From Streptococcus cuniculi (lineage in GTDB: Bacteria; Bacillota; Bacilli; Lactobacillales; Streptococcaceae): a stretch of 64,000 nucleotides of DNA. The stretch is from NCBI RefSeq assembly GCF_001921845.1, contig NZ_MSJM01000003.1, positions 62,001-126,000 on the forward strand, written 5' to 3'. The notes beneath the pieces were generated by a model. The model saw only the letters and a list, made by a program, of their open reading frames with translations, was not told where the DNA came from and did no database searches. The position numbers and the translations under genes were made by a program. This document shows, piece by piece, positions 17,484 to 25,187 of the stretch (the first letter of the stretch is position 1; each line of letters starts with the position of its first letter).

Positions 17484-17897
17484 TCAGTCCTCAAGGGGAA
17501 TCACTCGCTGAATGGGGTCTCCCTCACCGAAAAAATTGATGGCCACCTCATCTTCTTTCCAATATACTGAATAATTATACTCACTAAAATGGCCTCCATC
17601 ATTGGCAAAGTCTTCATCAAATCGTTCAATGACTTGAGAACCCTCATAGAGGATTACCCTAGCATGAGCTGACCCGAATGGCCAATCGGGTGCCTCTCTC
17701 TCCTGAAAGACTACACGATACTTACCATCGGGAGAAGTTTCCTCGGCAACATTTGGCTTATTCCAGCTCATCACATAGAGAAATAGCCAAAGAAAAACCA
17801 TATAACTAATGATAAACAAGACAAAAAAGACACTGAAATAGACAACATTCCGACAGACTAAGAGAATTTTTTTAAGCCATTTTAAAATCGTTTTCAA
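17484..17897 (-). CDS. Membrane-anchored hypothetical protein downstream of the T-box
   Basis: 137-residue protein with one strong hydrophobic segment (about residues 12-42) and a soluble outer domain beginning KPNVAEETSPDGKYRVVFQER, a pattern seen in small Firmicute lipoprotein-like or immunity-like proteins of unknown role. The start is TTG at 17897 with GAGGG six bases upstream, right behind the T-box terminator. I do not recognise the family. As the first gene behind the leader it should respond to uncharged tRNA-Thr if the leader works as predicted. Confidence 0.6.
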   Translation of the reverse strand: MKTILKWLKKILLVCRNVVYFSVFFVLFIISYMVFLWLFLYVMSWNKPNVAEETSPDGKYRVVFQEREAPDWPFGSAHARVILYEGSQVIERFDEDFANDGGHFSEYNYSVYWKEDEVAINFFGEGDPIQRVIPLED

Positions 17898-17910
17898 TAT
17901 ATTCCCTCAT

Positions 17911-18130
17911 CAAAAAACAAAAACGACATCCTCAAAAGGACGTCGTAACGTGGTTCCACCTTCATTCGTGCTTACCTAGCTTAACACTAGAAAACACCTC
18001 GAATTAGCTATATCGTAGCAACCGTTTTATGTTTTCATAAAAACAGGGAGAGGAGTATCTCATCAGGCTTTTTATGCGTTTGCAGCAACCACGCACTCTC
18101 TTGAAAAAAGTTCCTAATAGACGTGTCTCT
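17911..18130 (-). promoter_or_regulatory. T-box leader, probably threonine-specific
   Basis: Minus-strand leader with the conserved T-box core AGGTGGAACCACG (17949-17961) followed by a terminator stem (arms 17924-17931 and 17938-17945) and a T run (17911-17923). Stem I begins near GAGAGTGCGT; in its 3' side a candidate specifier ACT (Thr) is at 18054-18056. The TGGA in the core would pair with a tRNA whose discriminator base is U. The core and terminator are plain; the specifier assignment is inference supported by thrS downstream. Confidence 0.8.
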
Positions 18131-18137
18131 GATTGTT

Positions 18138-18165
18138 ATTATAGCACCTTTAGGTAAAATTTCAA
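18138..18165 (-). promoter_or_regulatory. Promoter of the T-box transcript
   Basis: TTGAAA (18160-18165) and TATAAT (18138-18143) on the minus strand, 16-base spacer, just before the T-box leader. Confidence 0.75.
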
Positions 18166-18189
18166 GTATTTTTTCTGATTTTTCTGTGA

Positions 18190-18531
18190 CTATCGTTTCA
18201 AGCGATAGATGAGGTGGCCGATACCATTTCCCAAAAGAGCAAAAAGGGTATAGGCGACTTGATAGAGGAAAATCCACTCTTGAAATAGCACGATTGTCAA
18301 GGGAAAGAGTAGAAAGACATAGAGCGCATAGCGAATGTGAAATCCAAACCGCACCCCATATGCAAAACTCGTTAGAAAAACAACCAGCGGAATGTAGAGC
18401 ACGACAAGGTTGACATAGTGTGCTTTTTGTACCAGCTCATTCGAACTCAGATAGGGAATGAGAAATTGAAAACCGATATACATAAAGGCTATCAAACATA
18501 GAAATAAGCTATCTCTTTTTAGAATCTTCAT
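18190..18531 (-). CDS. Small integral membrane protein downstream of lafA
   Basis: 113-residue hydrophobic protein with about four membrane segments (near 9-28, 38-58, 62-84 and 86-106) and a basic C-terminus. I know no function; homologues occur next to the glycolipid glycosyltransferase genes in other streptococci as far as I recall. AGGAGGTG precedes the ATG. It lies 50 bases after lafA, so it is probably the last gene of the lafB-lafA operon and might be involved in glycolipid or membrane assembly, which is inference from position only. Confidence 0.65.
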   Translation of the reverse strand: MKILKRDSLFLCLIAFMYIGFQFLIPYLSSNELVQKAHYVNLVVLYIPLVVFLTSFAYGVRFGFHIRYALYVFLLFPLTIVLFQEWIFLYQVAYTLFALLGNGIGHLIYRLKR

Positions 18532-18581
18532 CGCTGCACCTCCTCTTGTGTATTCGTGGCGAACGGCATTTCCCGTCTTTT

Positions 18582-19898
18582 TTACTCCTCAAAATAATTC
18601 CGGATAGACTTGACCTGCTCAACGGATTTTTTAACGATAGTAGCTGTTGTGTCAGACGATTTGACAAAGGCGCGCTTAGGCAAGCTAATAGCCTCTTTCA
18701 ACAAGGTTTCGGCTGTGCTATCGTCATTGATATGTTCACGCCTAAAATCATAGGAAATTTTCAAGTCCAGATAGTATTCATAGACCCTACGACCAAAATT
18801 TTCAGCCGAGATGTCATACAACTTTTTCGCTAGGTGATGCGGGCTCATGTCGGGGGTCACTAAAATAGCATCCAAAACAGCATCGGCTAGCTCCGCCTCA
18901 TGCTTGTACAAGGTTCCAAACATCTTGTCAGTCACGACATTTTCCAAGTAAGGATTCCACTCCGCGATGACGGGTGTGCCAGAAGCCAGACTTTCAAGAT
19001 AGGTCAAGCCCTGCGTTTCACTAGTAGAGGCTGAAACGAAGAAATCCGCCGCCTTATAATAGAGAGCCGTCTCGCTCGGTGCAATCATGCCCGTCATAAC
19101 GACCCGCTCCTCCAACTGCAAGTCTTTAATCTGCTGCGCCAATTCTTCAGCATAAGGTCCACCACCTGCAATAATCAGCTTAACCTTTTCATTTTCAGCG
19201 AGAATGCGCGGCATAGCCGCGATGATGGCCTGAATATTTTTTTCATAGGAAATCCGTGACAGGCTGAGCAACATGGTCTCATCTGGCTGAATGCCCAACT
19301 GCTCTCGTAGTTCTAAGATGGCCTCGCTGGTAATCTCTGGGCGGTCAAACTTGGCGAGTTCAATCCCTGTCGGAATCACCCGTTTGGAAATCAGGACATT
19401 GTATTCTGTCAGAAGATTTTCAACAATTTCGCTGGGACAAATCACCCCGTCCAAATCGTTCAAAAAGGCACGAACCAGATACTTGACCATGCTGGGACGA
19501 ATCAATTTTCCCTTGGCAATATAGCGGACATAATCTTCATACTGGGTGTGGTAGGTATGCACCACGGGAATATCCAGTTCCCGCGCAATCATTTTCCCCA
19601 AAATCCCCAAGGAAAATTCTGTCTGGGTGTGGATGATGTCCAAATCATAACGCCCTGCAATTTTCAGGGCATCAGCAAATCCACGATAGGCCACCCGACG
19701 ATCCTTAAAGGCAAAAAAGGGCACGCTCGGAATCCGAATAATATCCCAATCCTCATAGCGATTGACATCCTTGTCAGTCGTCGTAAAGATAAAGACGCGG
19801 TGTCCCTGCTTTTCTAGCTCGGTCTTGAGCGTCTTAATCGAGGTCGCTACGCCTGATACTTGCGGAAAATAGGTATCTGTAAATAGTCCAATTCTCAT
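18582..19898 (-). CDS. lafA: GT4 diacylglycerol glucosyltransferase (LafA type)
   Basis: 438-residue GT-B retaining glycosyltransferase. It probably makes alpha-monoglucosyl-diacylglycerol, the first glycolipid of the lipoteichoic acid anchor pathway. Visible features: N-terminal acceptor domain starting MRIGLFTDTYFPQVSGV, HTQTEFSLG, HTYHTQYEDY, and the C-terminal donor domain with IAGGGPY and the E-x7-E motif ETQGLTYLE. Acts at the inner face of the membrane. Its ATG follows the lafB stop with no gap, and GGAG inside lafB serves as ribosome site. The assignment rests on similarity to the pneumococcal pair next to cpoA. Confidence 0.87.
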   Translation of the reverse strand: MRIGLFTDTYFPQVSGVATSIKTLKTELEKQGHRVFIFTTTDKDVNRYEDWDIIRIPSVPFFAFKDRRVAYRGFADALKIAGRYDLDIIHTQTEFSLGILGKMIARELDIPVVHTYHTQYEDYVRYIAKGKLIRPSMVKYLVRAFLNDLDGVICPSEIVENLLTEYNVLISKRVIPTGIELAKFDRPEITSEAILELREQLGIQPDETMLLSLSRISYEKNIQAIIAAMPRILAENEKVKLIIAGGGPYAEELAQQIKDLQLEERVVMTGMIAPSETALYYKAADFFVSASTSETQGLTYLESLASGTPVIAEWNPYLENVVTDKMFGTLYKHEAELADAVLDAILVTPDMSPHHLAKKLYDISAENFGRRVYEYYLDLKISYDFRREHINDDSTAETLLKEAISLPKRAFVKSSDTTATIVKKSVEQVKSIRNYFEE

Positions 19899-20897
19899 CT
19901 ATAACTCCATTACTTGACGGTAGGCATCGACCAATTGATGCGATACCTTATCCATTGAGCGACTTTCTGCTACCTTGTAACCAGCCTCTCTCTTGTCCAC
20001 TTGTTTATCCAAAATCTTCTGGATAGAAGCCACAAAATCATCCACCGTCCGCCCTAATTCTGCGCTAGTCTCATCGACCCAGCCCTCATAGACAGGAATA
20101 TCACGGAGCACGACCTGTTGGTGACTAGCAAGAGCTTCTAGGACCACAATCCCTTCTGTCTCCTCATAGGAAGGGAAGAAAAAGGCATCTGCTCCACTCA
20201 TCGCTCCCTGAAAGACAGCTCCCTTGAAATAGCCAGGAAAAGATACATTTGCTGGATGATTGCCTTCGACAATTTTACGAATATACGAAGGGATAATCCA
20301 CTTGTTGACACTTCCCAGCCAAATAAAACGAACATGGGGCATGCGCTCTGCTACCTTGACAAAGTCTTCGATTCCCTTGCGGCGGAAATAAAGACCTGCA
20401 CAGACCACCACAGGTTGGCCTTCTTCAATTCCAAAATGCTCGCGAAAAATAGCTTCTTTGCGAGGGTCTTTTTGATATTTCCTCAAGTCAATTCCATTTG
20501 AGACGGCAACAATCGGGGTTGTCACGCCATACCCTTGAATCAACTTCTTGGAGTATTCAGACGGCGTAATCACAAAATCAGCCTGTTGGTACATGCTGGC
20601 CAGGTATTTGCCCACTAGAGGAGCCAAGAGGTTGGAGCCGATAAAGGAATTCCGAAAATCTTCCATGGTCGAATGTCCATGCAAAATCACCTTTTTCCCA
20701 CGGCGCTTGGCAGCCCGCAACAAGAGCCAACTGCGCGGTCCATACGTATTGATATGGACGACATCGTAGTCTCCTAAGAGGTCCGTGGTGTAGGGAATGC
20801 CCGCCAAATCAAGCGCCTCCATCTGATGGTGGAGTGCCCGCCCAATTCCTGATTTTTCTAAAACTGTCTTTCCTTCTAGATACAATAGTACTTTCAT
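19899..20897 (-). CDS. lafB: GT4 glycolipid galactosyltransferase (CpoA/LafB type)
   Basis: 332-residue GT-B enzyme that probably adds galactose to glucosyl-diacylglycerol to give the Gal-Glc-DAG lipid (CpoA/LafB in pneumococcus). Motifs: GRALHHQMEAL near the N-terminus, HGHSTMEDFRNS, NGIDLRKYQKD, and E-x7-E in EETEGIVVLEAL. I place the start at the ATG at 20897, as MKVLLYLEG is the family N-terminus. There is no Shine-Dalgarno; instead an extended -10 TGGTATAAT ends six bases before the ATG, so the mRNA is probably leaderless. An in-frame GTG further up overlaps that promoter and is unlikely. Confidence 0.87.
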   Translation of the reverse strand: MKVLLYLEGKTVLEKSGIGRALHHQMEALDLAGIPYTTDLLGDYDVVHINTYGPRSWLLLRAAKRRGKKVILHGHSTMEDFRNSFIGSNLLAPLVGKYLASMYQQADFVITPSEYSKKLIQGYGVTTPIVAVSNGIDLRKYQKDPRKEAIFREHFGIEEGQPVVVCAGLYFRRKGIEDFVKVAERMPHVRFIWLGSVNKWIIPSYIRKIVEGNHPANVSFPGYFKGAVFQGAMSGADAFFFPSYEETEGIVVLEALASHQQVVLRDIPVYEGWVDETSAELGRTVDDFVASIQKILDKQVDKREAGYKVAESRSMDKVSHQLVDAYRQVMEL

Positions 20898-20903
20898 GCC
20901 CTT

Positions 20904-20912
20904 ATTATACCA
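20904..20912 (-). promoter_or_regulatory. Extended -10 promoter abutting lafB
   Basis: TGGTATAAT on the minus strand with only six bases between the hexamer and the ATG. The transcription start would fall at or next to the A of the start codon. Confidence 0.6.
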
Positions 20913-20954
20913 CACAATCTATTGTTTCCATGCTCCTAAACTGTAGAGAGAATA

Positions 20955-20983
20955 GAAAAAGAAGCCAAGGCTCGCTTAGCTTC
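20955..20983 (-). terminator. Terminator of ccpA
   Basis: Stem GAAGCTAAG / CTTGGCTTC (one G-T pair) followed by a T run on the minus strand, after the ccpA stop. Confidence 0.75.
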
Positions 20984-20996
20984 TCTCTTCTATTTT

Positions 20997-22001
20997 TTAT
21001 TTCGTTGATTTACGCTCTTTAATACCGTGGTTCAAGATGACTTCACGTGTATCCAATTCTTCCTTGTGCATGATTTTTGTCAACATCCGCATGGCAATCG
21101 CACCGATGTCATACAAAGGTTGGCTCACAGAGGTCAAGTTTGGATTGGTGAATTTTGTAACCAATGAGTCGTCACTTGTGATAATCTCAAAGTCTTCTGG
21201 CACCTTGATGCCCTTGTCAACAATCCCATTTAACAAGCCTGCAGCAATTTCATCTTCTGCTACATAGGCTGCAGTTGCACCTGCATTCAAGATACGATCT
21301 GCGAGGGCATAGCCTTCTTCGTACTTGTATTTGGATTCAAAGACAAGGCCTTCGTTAAAGGTCAAGCCATTTTCTTTCAAGCCATCTTTGTAGCCTGCAA
21401 AACGGACTTTGCCATTGATGTCATCCACTAGTGGACCTGAAACAAAGGCGATTTTTTCATTGTGTTTTGCTAGCAAGTTCACCGCATCCTTGCTTGCCTT
21501 TGCATAATCGATGTTCACACTTGGCAACTGGTGCTCCAAGTCAACCGTTCCCGCAAGCACAATCGGTGTCCGTGAACGAGAAAACTCGGCACGAATCTTG
21601 TCTGTCAAGTGGTAGCCCATGAAAATAATCCCGTCCACCTGTTTTGAAAACAGGGTATTGACCACATTGATTTCTTTTTCATCGTTTTCATCGCTGTTTG
21701 CTAGGACAATATTGTACTTATACATGTCTGCGATGTCGTCAATTCCTTTAGCCAAGGTTGCAAAATAAGCATTGGCAATATTTGGAATCACAACGCCAAC
21801 GGTTGTGGTTTTCTTACTTGCCAAACCACGCGCCACAGCATTTGGACGATAATCCAAGCGATCAATCACTTCCAATACTTTTTTACGCGTGTTTTCCTTC
21901 ACATTCTTATTGCCATTCACCACTCGGCTGACCGTTGCCATCGAAACACCCGCTTCACGAGCAACGTCATAAATGGTTACTGTATCATCCGTATTCAACA
22001 T
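20997..22001 (-). CDS. ccpA: Catabolite control protein A
   Basis: 334-residue LacI-family regulator that binds cre sites with HPr-Ser46-P to mediate carbon catabolite control. The N-terminal helix-turn-helix is TIYDVAREAGVSMATVSRVV (about 8-27), followed by the hinge (YRPNAVARGLA) and a periplasmic-binding-protein-like core (60-330). The ATG at 22001 fits the family N-terminus MLNTDDTVTIYDV and has an AAAGGAA site; longer frames are not needed. It is divergent from pepQ, the usual streptococcal arrangement. A cre-like site overlaps its own promoter, suggesting autoregulation. Candidate cre sites also appear at the nucleoside operon. Confidence 0.96.
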   Translation of the reverse strand: MLNTDDTVTIYDVAREAGVSMATVSRVVNGNKNVKENTRKKVLEVIDRLDYRPNAVARGLASKKTTTVGVVIPNIANAYFATLAKGIDDIADMYKYNIVLANSDENDEKEINVVNTLFSKQVDGIIFMGYHLTDKIRAEFSRSRTPIVLAGTVDLEHQLPSVNIDYAKASKDAVNLLAKHNEKIAFVSGPLVDDINGKVRFAGYKDGLKENGLTFNEGLVFESKYKYEEGYALADRILNAGATAAYVAEDEIAAGLLNGIVDKGIKVPEDFEIITSDDSLVTKFTNPNLTSVSQPLYDIGAIAMRMLTKIMHKEELDTREVILNHGIKERKSTK

Positions 22002-22057
22002 ATCGTAAATTCCTTTCAATTTCTTTTTTATGAAAATTACGCTTTCACCCTCTTTAT

Positions 22058-22086
22058 AGTGTATCATTTTTTGAAATCCCTTTCAA
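22058..22086 (-). promoter_or_regulatory. ccpA promoter with overlapping cre site
   Basis: TTGAAA (22081-22086) and TACACT (22058-22063), spacer 17. TGAAAGGGATTTCA-type sequence at 22072-22085 matches the cre consensus TGWAANCGNTNWCA at 13 of 14 positions and covers the -35. A second, longer dyad (TGAAA...TTTCA) lies at 22031-22047 in the leader. Confidence 0.6.
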
Positions 22087-22187
22087 GCGATATCCCACAT
22101 TTTTTTGAAAAATTTTGAGAAATCAGGGAAAATGATTGCAAATCGAAAAAAGACTGGACAGATACGCGGATTTTCTGCAATAAGCTC

Positions 22188-22216
22188 TTGATTTTTTCTC
22201 TCTTTTCTGACACAAT
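22188..22216 (+). promoter_or_regulatory. Promoter of pepQ
   Basis: TTGATT (22188-22193) and CACAAT (22211-22216) with 17 bases between, 26 bases before the pepQ ATG. Confidence 0.5.
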
Positions 22217-22242
22217 GAAACAAATAGAAAGAAGGTACTTTA

Positions 22243-23325
22243 ATGAGCAAAATCACAGCTATTCGCACACAATTGCAAACAGCAGAATTGGACATGGCCG
22301 TCTTTTCAGATCCTGTTTCCATTTCCTATCTCACAGGCTTTTACAGCGACCCACACGAACGCCAAATGTTCCTCTTTGTCAGCCAAGAAGATGCACCGCT
22401 TCTCTTTGTGCCAGCCTTGGACGCAGAACGGGCGAAAAAGAGCGTCGACTTTGCGGTGGTAGGCTATGTCGACTCTGAAAATCCTTGGGAAAAAATCAAG
22501 GCAGCCCTGCCAGAGAAACACTACAAGCGCATTGGGCTTGAGTTTGACAACCTCATCCTCACCAAATACCAAGGCTTGAAAACCGTCTTTGAACAGGCTA
22601 CATTTGACAATCTCACACCTATCATCAACCGCATGCGCTTGATTAAGTCCGCTGATGAAATTCAAAAAATGATGATTGCAGGAAAATGGGCAGACAAGGC
22701 TGTGCAGTTAGGTTTTGAGGCCATTTCGCTCGGCAAAACAGAAACCGACATTATCGCAGAGATTGAATTTGCCATGAAGCGCGAAGGGCTTGAAATGAGC
22801 TTTGAAACCATGGTCTTAACAGGCACTAACGCTGCTAACCCACACGGGATTCCTGGCCCTCACAAGGTCGAAAATGATGCGCTTCTCCTCTTTGATTTAG
22901 GCGTTATGGCTAACGGCTACGCCAGCGATATGACGAGAACGGTTGCGGTTGGTCAGCCTGACCAGTTCAAAAAAGACATCTACGCCCTAACCCTTGAAGC
23001 CCAGCAGGCAGCGCTTGGGATGATTAAACCTGGTGTGACAGCTCACGATGTGGACCGCGCAGCTCGTGAAGTGATTGAAAAAGCTGGCTACGGCGAGTAT
23101 TTCAACCACCGCTTAGGACACGGAATCGGCATGGATGTTCATGAATTTCCATCCATCATGGAAGGAAACGACCTCGTCCTTGAAGAAGGCATGTGCTTCT
23201 CTGTGGAACCGGGTATCTATATCCCTGGCAAGGTCGGTGTCCGTATCGAAGACTGCGGTGTGGTAACCGAAAACGGCTTTGAAGTCTTTACCGACACCAG
23301 CAAGGAGTTGTTGTATTTTGGATAG
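22243..23325 (+). CDS. pepQ: Xaa-Pro dipeptidase
   Basis: 360-residue M24 metallopeptidase that splits X-Pro dipeptides, the last step in using proline-rich peptides. The N-terminal creatinase-like domain (1-125) precedes the pita-bread catalytic domain (135-355). Metal ligands lie in LLFDLG, ASDMTRT, HRLGHGIG, SVEPGIY and VRIEDCG. Full length; GAAGG precedes the ATG. Divergent from ccpA, as in lactic acid bacteria where CcpA influences pepQ. The 3' end overlaps the GNAT gene by eight bases. Confidence 0.94.
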   Translation: MSKITAIRTQLQTAELDMAVFSDPVSISYLTGFYSDPHERQMFLFVSQEDAPLLFVPALDAERAKKSVDFAVVGYVDSENPWEKIKAALPEKHYKRIGLEFDNLILTKYQGLKTVFEQATFDNLTPIINRMRLIKSADEIQKMMIAGKWADKAVQLGFEAISLGKTETDIIAEIEFAMKREGLEMSFETMVLTGTNAANPHGIPGPHKVENDALLLFDLGVMANGYASDMTRTVAVGQPDQFKKDIYALTLEAQQAALGMIKPGVTAHDVDRAAREVIEKAGYGEYFNHRLGHGIGMDVHEFPSIMEGNDLVLEEGMCFSVEPGIYIPGKVGVRIEDCGVVTENGFEVFTDTSKELLYFG

Positions 23326-23842
23326 AACTATATTTGAAACACTGGACTGTTCTAGACTCGGACCCGAGTTTTATATCGCGCAGGTCACCTTAGAGCAACT
23401 GAACGACGTCTTCGCCCTCTATCAGACCAATCCGCTCTATTTTCAGCATTGTCCACCAAAGCCTAGTCAGGAAAGTGTAAAAGAAGATATGACCAACTAT
23501 CCAACCTCTAGTAGCCCTGATAAGAAATATTATCTCGGTTGCTGGAAGGGAAAAGAGCTAGTTGCTGTGATGGATGTGGTACTGGATTATCCGACAGACG
23601 AGACTGCCTGGATTGGCCTCTTTATGATTCATGGCCACTATCAGCAAACCGGCTTTGGCACTCAAGTATTTCACCTCTTGGAGGATTGCCTCGCAAGAGC
23701 TCATTATCATGAATTACAACTCGCCTACGTCAAAACCTACCCAGAAGCTGCCCATTTCTGGACAAAAGTTGGCTTTCAGCCAACAGGCCGCGAAGCCCAG
23801 CAAGGACCACTTTGTTTAGTAATTGCTAGGAAAACCATCTAA
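23318..23842 (+). CDS. GNAT family N-acetyltransferase
   Basis: 174-residue acetyltransferase of the GNAT fold. The acetyl-CoA core is AWIGLFMIHGHYQQTGFGTQVF (abridged: a beta-4 strand followed by the Q/R-x-x-G-x-G/A-like QTGFGT loop, near residue 110), then HFWTKVGFQPTGRE near residue 150. Substrate unknown. The start is probably TTG at 23318 with AGGAG ten bases upstream; the frame is open further up but inside pepQ. The overlap with pepQ implies coupled translation. Confidence 0.75.
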   Translation: MDRTIFETLDCSRLGPEFYIAQVTLEQLNDVFALYQTNPLYFQHCPPKPSQESVKEDMTNYPTSSSPDKKYYLGCWKGKELVAVMDVVLDYPTDETAWIGLFMIHGHYQQTGFGTQVFHLLEDCLARAHYHELQLAYVKTYPEAAHFWTKVGFQPTGREAQQGPLCLVIARKTI

Positions 23843-23895
23843 TACTCGTCAAAAATCAAAATCTGACGTCGTTAACTCACCTTGCTGAACTGTTG

Positions 23896-24200
23896 GAGGT
23901 TGGGACAAAAGTACCTTACCTCATTACGTTTCATAGCTTTAACAGGTTGACGTATATATTAACAGTCCAGTGGACTGTTAATACCTGAGTTCGGAAACTA
24001 GAAAGCGAAGACAGTCAGGGAAGTGACTATTGATACCTGAGCCTAGAAATCCGAAAGCGAGGCTTGTCTCTGGGTTCAATGCTCCAGTGGAGCATTGAAG
24101 AGAACAGAAAGTTGTGAGCAACTTATCCATGACGTTGATAAATCAACATTCTATTAGAAGAGGCTAGCGAACGATTCTTCGCTAACCTTATTTCCAACCT
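23896..24200. repeat. Repeat-rich intergenic region with nested hairpins
   Basis: No gene is seen between 23843 and 24341. At 23896-23952 lies a copy of the repeat also found at 63166 (GAGGTTGGGACAAAAG..., TTTAACAGGTTGACG). Then follow two related units sharing TACCTGAG and GAAAGCGA, and two perfect or near-perfect hairpins with the same CCAGTGGA centre: TTAACAGTCC/GGACTGTTAA near 23960 and CAATGCTCC/GGAGCATTG near 24080. The end part repeats TTGATAAATCAA. It looks like a mosaic of small mobile or regulatory repeats. Confidence 0.6.
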
Positions 24201-24256
24201 TCCACAATTCTCAATTGTGGAAGCTAATCAGATTTTGTTTTTTATAGAGTATAAAC

Positions 24257-24295
24257 AAAACTCCGAACGAGAACTGTCTCATTCGGAGTTTTTTC
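24257..24295. terminator. Bidirectional terminator
   Basis: AACTCCGAA / TTCGGAGTT stem with flanking A and T runs, between the GNAT gene and the convergent hydrolase gene. Confidence 0.8.
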
Positions 24296-24341
24296 ATCTT
24301 GTGTCATTCTCTCACTTAGACCAGATGACCGTTTTTCCCAG

Positions 24342-25178
24342 TTAAGCCTCCAAAAAGGCAAGCAATTCTTTTGAAAACTCATCGGCATATTGGAAAATAG
24401 AGCCATGACCTGCATTGGGATAGATTATCAGTTTACTTCCCTTAATTTTCTCATGCATATCATAAGAATTTTCAGTCGGAACCTGCATATCCTTGTCCCC
24501 ATTGACAATCAAGGTCGGTTGCGTGATATAGCTCAAGTCATCCGCAGCAGCTTTCCCCCAGCGCTTAATGGCTTTTAGCTGTGTGAGGAAACCAGGCACC
24601 TTCATCTCCTTATCTGCATGAGCATCACTTCTCATTCCCATGCGTCCCAAGACCTTCTCTGCTTCGATGCGACCTTGTTCATCATGATTGTAGAAGATAT
24701 AACGTTTCGGATCAGTCCGCTCAAGAGCTGCTCTTAGCATATAGCGAAAGGTCTTTCCAGTCACCTTATCGACTTCTTTTCCACCGCGAGGGCCTGTCCC
24801 TGCTAAAATCAAGCGATTGACCAAGTGACTATCTAGACGAACCATTTCCTGCGCAATCATCCCGCCCATCGACAGTCCAAGTAGGTTAATCCGCTCGTAA
24901 CCCAAGGCCTTCACAATGGCAAGCGCCTGCTCTGCCATGCCAGGAATGGTCGCTGCAACCTTGCCTTGACTGGCGCCGACACCGGGCAAATCCAAAACAA
25001 TCAAGTGTTGCTTTTCCGCAATCAAATCCAGCAATTTGGGATCCCAGTTGTCTAATGTTGCTGCCAAATGCACCAACATCACAAGTGGCAAGTCTGATGT
25101 TCCCTTGCCAAGCTCTCGGTAAGCAATCTTCTCACCAGCTACTTCTATATAGTGATTTTTCGTTGTGATATAGGACAT
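24342..25178 (-). CDS. Alpha/beta hydrolase
   Basis: 278-residue alpha/beta-hydrolase-fold enzyme. The nucleophile elbow GLSMGG gives Ser103; the acid is probably the Asp in NGDKDMQVP near residue 230 and the base the His in NAGHGSIF near 258. The oxyanion region VHLAAT replaces the common HGxxG. Substrate unknown. AAGGAG precedes the ATG. It follows the quinone-oxidoreductase-like gene by nine bases, so the two form an operon, probably controlled by the Rrf2 regulator upstream; a role in handling reactive carbonyls is possible. Confidence 0.85.
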   Translation of the reverse strand: MSYITTKNHYIEVAGEKIAYRELGKGTSDLPLVMLVHLAATLDNWDPKLLDLIAEKQHLIVLDLPGVGASQGKVAATIPGMAEQALAIVKALGYERINLLGLSMGGMIAQEMVRLDSHLVNRLILAGTGPRGGKEVDKVTGKTFRYMLRAALERTDPKRYIFYNHDEQGRIEAEKVLGRMGMRSDAHADKEMKVPGFLTQLKAIKRWGKAAADDLSYITQPTLIVNGDKDMQVPTENSYDMHEKIKGSKLIIYPNAGHGSIFQYADEFSKELLAFLEA

Positions 25179-25187
25179 ATTTTCTCC

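Noticed and set aside
20898..20915. Upstream GTG start for lafB
   Set aside because: It would place the extended -10 hexamer inside the coding region and adds residues not typical of the family.
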